From positions 12,262 through 76,261 of the forward strand of contig CAZORB010000002.1 of NCBI GenBank assembly GCA_964581825.1: a stretch of DNA of 64,000 nucleotides, given 5' to 3'. The position numbers were made by a program, and so were the translations under genes. This document shows, piece after piece, positions 61,337 through 64,000 of this stretch. Source of the stretch: SYIM01 sp964581825. Lineage in GTDB: Bacteria > Pseudomonadota > Gammaproteobacteria > Burkholderiales > Burkholderiaceae_E. The notes below the pieces were generated by a model, which was not told the DNA's origin, made no database searches, and worked only from the letters and a program-made list of their open reading frames with translations. Each line of letters begins with the position of its first letter. Within the stretch, counting starts at the first letter, position 1.

Positions 61337-61864
61337 CTATCCGCGCGGCTTGAGCGCAGAGAGCCTGCGCAACAGCTGCTGTACGAAGTCGGACTCCATT
61401 TCGCGAAACAGCAGCTCTTCTTCCTGTGCGCGGTTCACCACCTCGATGTCACTGGAGGTGATTTCACGCCGCAGCAACAGTTCGGTGGGCGGCATCCATT
61501 CAACGCCCTTGGCATCGGTGACTCGAACCCGAATTCTGAGCCGAAGCTGAAACTCGCGGGGGCGGCCGGTGCTGGTAAAACCGACAATCTCGCGCTCGCG
61601 CCGCTCGGACAACACCTCGAGTCGCGCGTCGGCCTCATCGACACGGTCTACGATGACCGTGTCGCTGCTGACCCGTATCAGCGAGCGCAATTCAGCGCCG
61701 ATGGCCGAATTGCGGGAAAAACCCGAATAGAGCCTGCGAAACGGCAATGGCGCTGAGCCGCGAAGCTGGAATCCGCACCCCGTCAGACAGACAGAGGCCA
61801 AACCGGCGGCAAGCAGCGTTCGCCGACCGGTTGGCAGGGAACCTCGGACAAGAAGACGGGTCAA
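61337..61864 (-). CDS. lptE: LPS-assembly lipoprotein LptE
   Basis: A 175-residue outer-membrane lipoprotein. The lipobox is LTGC with the lipid Cys near residue 30, followed by GFQLRG, the usual LptE beginning. The rest is a mixed beta-alpha domain ending in a helical tail QQLLRRLSALKPRG. LptE plugs LptD to insert LPS into the outer leaflet. It sits between leuS and holA. Confidence 0.93.
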   Translation of the reverse strand: MTRLLVRGSLPTGRRTLLAAGLASVCLTGCGFQLRGSAPLPFRRLYSGFSRNSAIGAELRSLIRVSSDTVIVDRVDEADARLEVLSERREREIVGFTSTGRPREFQLRLRIRVRVTDAKGVEWMPPTELLLRREITSSDIEVVNRAQEEELLFREMESDFVQQLLRRLSALKPRG

Positions 61865-61880
61865 TGTGCGCTGTCCATCC

Positions 61881-64000
61881 TCAGACCACGACGTTGACCA
61901 GTCGACCAGGCACCACGATCACTTTCTTGGCGGGTTTACCTTCCGCATGTCTGGCAAATACGTCTGTTGCCAGCGCGGCCGCCTCGATTGCAGTGCGGTC
62001 AGCGGAGGCCTCCACCGAGACACTGCCACGTACTTTGCCGTTGATCTGAAGCACGAGTTCGATTCGATCCTGTCGCAGTGCGGACTCGTCGACGGTGGGC
62101 CAGCCTGCATCGAGCAGGTCGCCCTCGCGTGCCGCAAAGCCAAGGTCGACCCATAGCGCATGGGTGATGTGCGGTACCACCGGATAGAGCGCACGAATCA
62201 GAATGGACAGCGACTCGGCGAACACCGCATCACTGGCGGGCGATTCCACCAGCCGAGCGCCTTCGATGGCGTTGAGCATCTTCATGGCTGCTGAGACGAC
62301 GGTGTTGTACTGCTTGCGCTGGTAGTCGTAGTCGGCCTGTTTCAGGATCGAGTGAATTTCGCGCCGCAGGGCCCGCTGCGCATCATCGAGCGTATCGACC
62401 GCTAGCGATCCTGCCCGAGCAACGGCCTCATGACGCGCATAGGCGGTGGTCCAGAGTCGACGAAGGAAGCGGTGCGCACCCTCGACGCCAGTTCCCGACC
62501 ATTCGAGTGTCTGCTCGGGCGGCGAGGCAAACATGACGAACAGCCGAGCCGTATCGGCGCCGTACTGGTCGATGAGCGACTGCGGATCGACGCCGTTGTT
62601 CTTACTTTTACTCATGGTTCCGACGCCGCCGTATTCAATGGCGGTGCCGTCGGACTTCAGTTTCGCGCCGATTACCTGGCCCTTGGCATCGTGAACATTT
62701 TCAACATCATCGGGCCAGAAATATTCGATGCCGCCTTTATCGCCCTTTCTGAAGTAGATGTGGTTGAGCACCATGCCCTGGCACAGCAGGTTCGAGAAGG
62801 GCTCATCAAACTTTACCAGACCGCGCGCGGCATCGCCCGGCAAATCGCCGCTGATACCCCCCCNNNNNNNNNNGTCCAGAAGCGCGCGTACAGCAGGTGC
62901 AGCACGGCGTGCTCAATGCCGCCGATGTACTGGTCCATCGGCATCCAGTAATCGTTCCGTGCGTCGACCATCGCCTGATCGTTATCTGGCGAGCAGTAGC
63001 GCATGTAATACCAGGATGAGTCGATGAAGGTGTCCATCGTGTCGGTTTCGCGGCGGGCGGGCTTGCCGCACTTGGGACACGCGCAGCGCAGGAAGGCCTC
63101 ATTCTTGGCGAGTGGGTTGCCGCTGCCGTCGGGCACCAGATCTTCCGGCAGCACGACGGGCAACTGGTTGTAAGGCACTGGAACGGCACCGCAGTCGCCG
63201 CAATGGATGATGGGTATCGGCGTGCCCCAGTAGCGCTGGCGAGAGATACCCCAATCGCGTAATCGATACTGGATGCGCTTTTCGCCAAGCCCTTTCGCGG
63301 CAAGATCAGCCGCGATAGCCTCGACCGCGGCGTCGTAAGCCAGACCATCGAAGCGACCCGAGAAAACGCATCGTCCACGCTGCTTGTCTTCGTACCAGGT
63401 CTGCCAGGCCTGGTCCGAGAATGATTCGCCATCCACTGCAATCACCTGGCGGATTGGCAGACCAAACTTGCGCGCGAATGCGAAGTCACGCTCGTCATGC
63501 GCGGGAACGCCCATGACCGCGCCGTCGCCATAGCTGTAAAGCACGTAGTTGCCCACCCATACTTCGACGGGTTCGCCGGTAAGGGGGTGTGACACGGTGA
63601 GTCCGGTGGGCACACCGTCCTTGTCGCGGGTGGCGAGTTCAGCCTCGGTGACGCCGCCCTGCTTACAGGCATCAACAAACGCAGCAACCTTGGGGTCACG
63701 CTCGGAGGCGACCGTGGCAAGCGGGTGTTCAGGCGCGACCGCAACAAAGGTAACGCCCATGATCGTGTCGGCGCGGGTGGTGAACACGTAAAGCTTGCCG
63801 TCGCCGACCAGCGCGCCAGATTGATCTCGGATGGTGTGCGGAAAGGCGAATCGAACACCGGTTGATCGGCCGATCCAGTTCTCCTGCATGATCTTGACGC
63901 GCTCGGGCCAGCCCAGATCCGCAAGGTCTTGGATTAACTCGTCGGCGTACTGGGTGATGCCCAGGTAATACATAGGGATCTCGCGCTTTTCAACAACTGC
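61881..64000 (-). CDS. leuS: Leucyl-tRNA synthetase, 5' end outside window, interrupted by a 10-N gap
   Basis: A class I synthetase. From the right edge inwards: VEKREIPMYYLGIT, the CP1 editing domain (FTTRADTIMG, GDGAVMGVPAHDERD), the Cys motif CPKCG, and DSSWYYMRYCS. After the gap come FDEPFSNLLCQGMVLN, the class I signature TMSKSKNNGVD, the anticodon domain and the C-terminal domain ending KKVIVVPGRLVNVV. The reading frame shifts across the N run 62864-62873, and about 13 residues before GLVKFDEP do not look like LeuS, so the join is probably wrong rather than the gene broken. Confidence 0.94.
62864..62873. other. Assembly gap (10 N)
   Basis: Ten undefined bases within leuS, next to a run of C (G on the coding strand). 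The frame does not continue across it at this length. Confidence 0.99.

Overview
The window reads as chromosomal DNA of a betaproteobacterium, most likely order Burkholderiales. The evidence is GC-rich codon use, the block gyrA-pheA-hisC-tyrA-aroA-cmk-rpsA-ihfB-lapA-lapB, the linkages gph-ubiG-ompA and leuS-lptE-holA-proA, divergent murJ/rpsT, and the sequence character of RpsA, OmpA and LeuS. This is inference from gene order and remembered family sequences; no search was run.

Left part (1-19.4 kb) is accessory metabolism: the tail of a molybdenum hydroxylase large subunit, a lipoprotein subtilisin-like protease with a P domain, single-chain pyruvate carboxylase, a ribosome hibernation factor, an MFS carrier divergent from 4-hydroxybenzoate hydroxylase (pobA), a Tat-exported amino-acid-type binding protein translationally joined to pobA, a YeeE/TsuA-like sulfur transporter, a core-MetE methionine synthase overlapping an SDR gene, DinB, a histidine-phosphatase/MaoC/old-yellow-enzyme group, and malate synthase G.

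Middle part (19.5-35.7 kb) holds the most distinctive content. A cyanophycin island has two adjacent synthetases, one complete and one with a lost P-loop and no C-terminal domain. It is divergent from an ABC exporter carrying an N-terminal extension with a zinc ribbon, followed by a DUF1854 protein. Next come a MacA-like adaptor and a MacB-like permease without an ATPase, a two-subunit molybdenum hydroxylase (IorAB type) and soxX-soxY-soxZ-soxA. The sox run stops at a GC-rich repeat containing an assembly gap; soxB is not seen.

Right part (35.7-64 kb) is conserved housekeeping: gph, ubiG, ompA, a TRZ/ATZ amidohydrolase, gyrA, the aromatic amino acid operon into cmk and rpsA, ihfB, LPS-regulating lapAB, a ComEA-like protein, ubiA, proC, murJ, rpsT, yggS, an RlmL-type rRNA methyltransferase, a DsbA-fold isomerase, a HemJ/CopD protein, proA, holA, lptE and leuS (5' end outside the window).

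Three runs of N (100, 100 and 10) mark scaffold joins. The second is flanked by an exact 55-bp duplication ending at the gap, which looks like two contig ends sharing one k-mer. No tRNA, rRNA, CRISPR array, transposase or phage gene was recognised.
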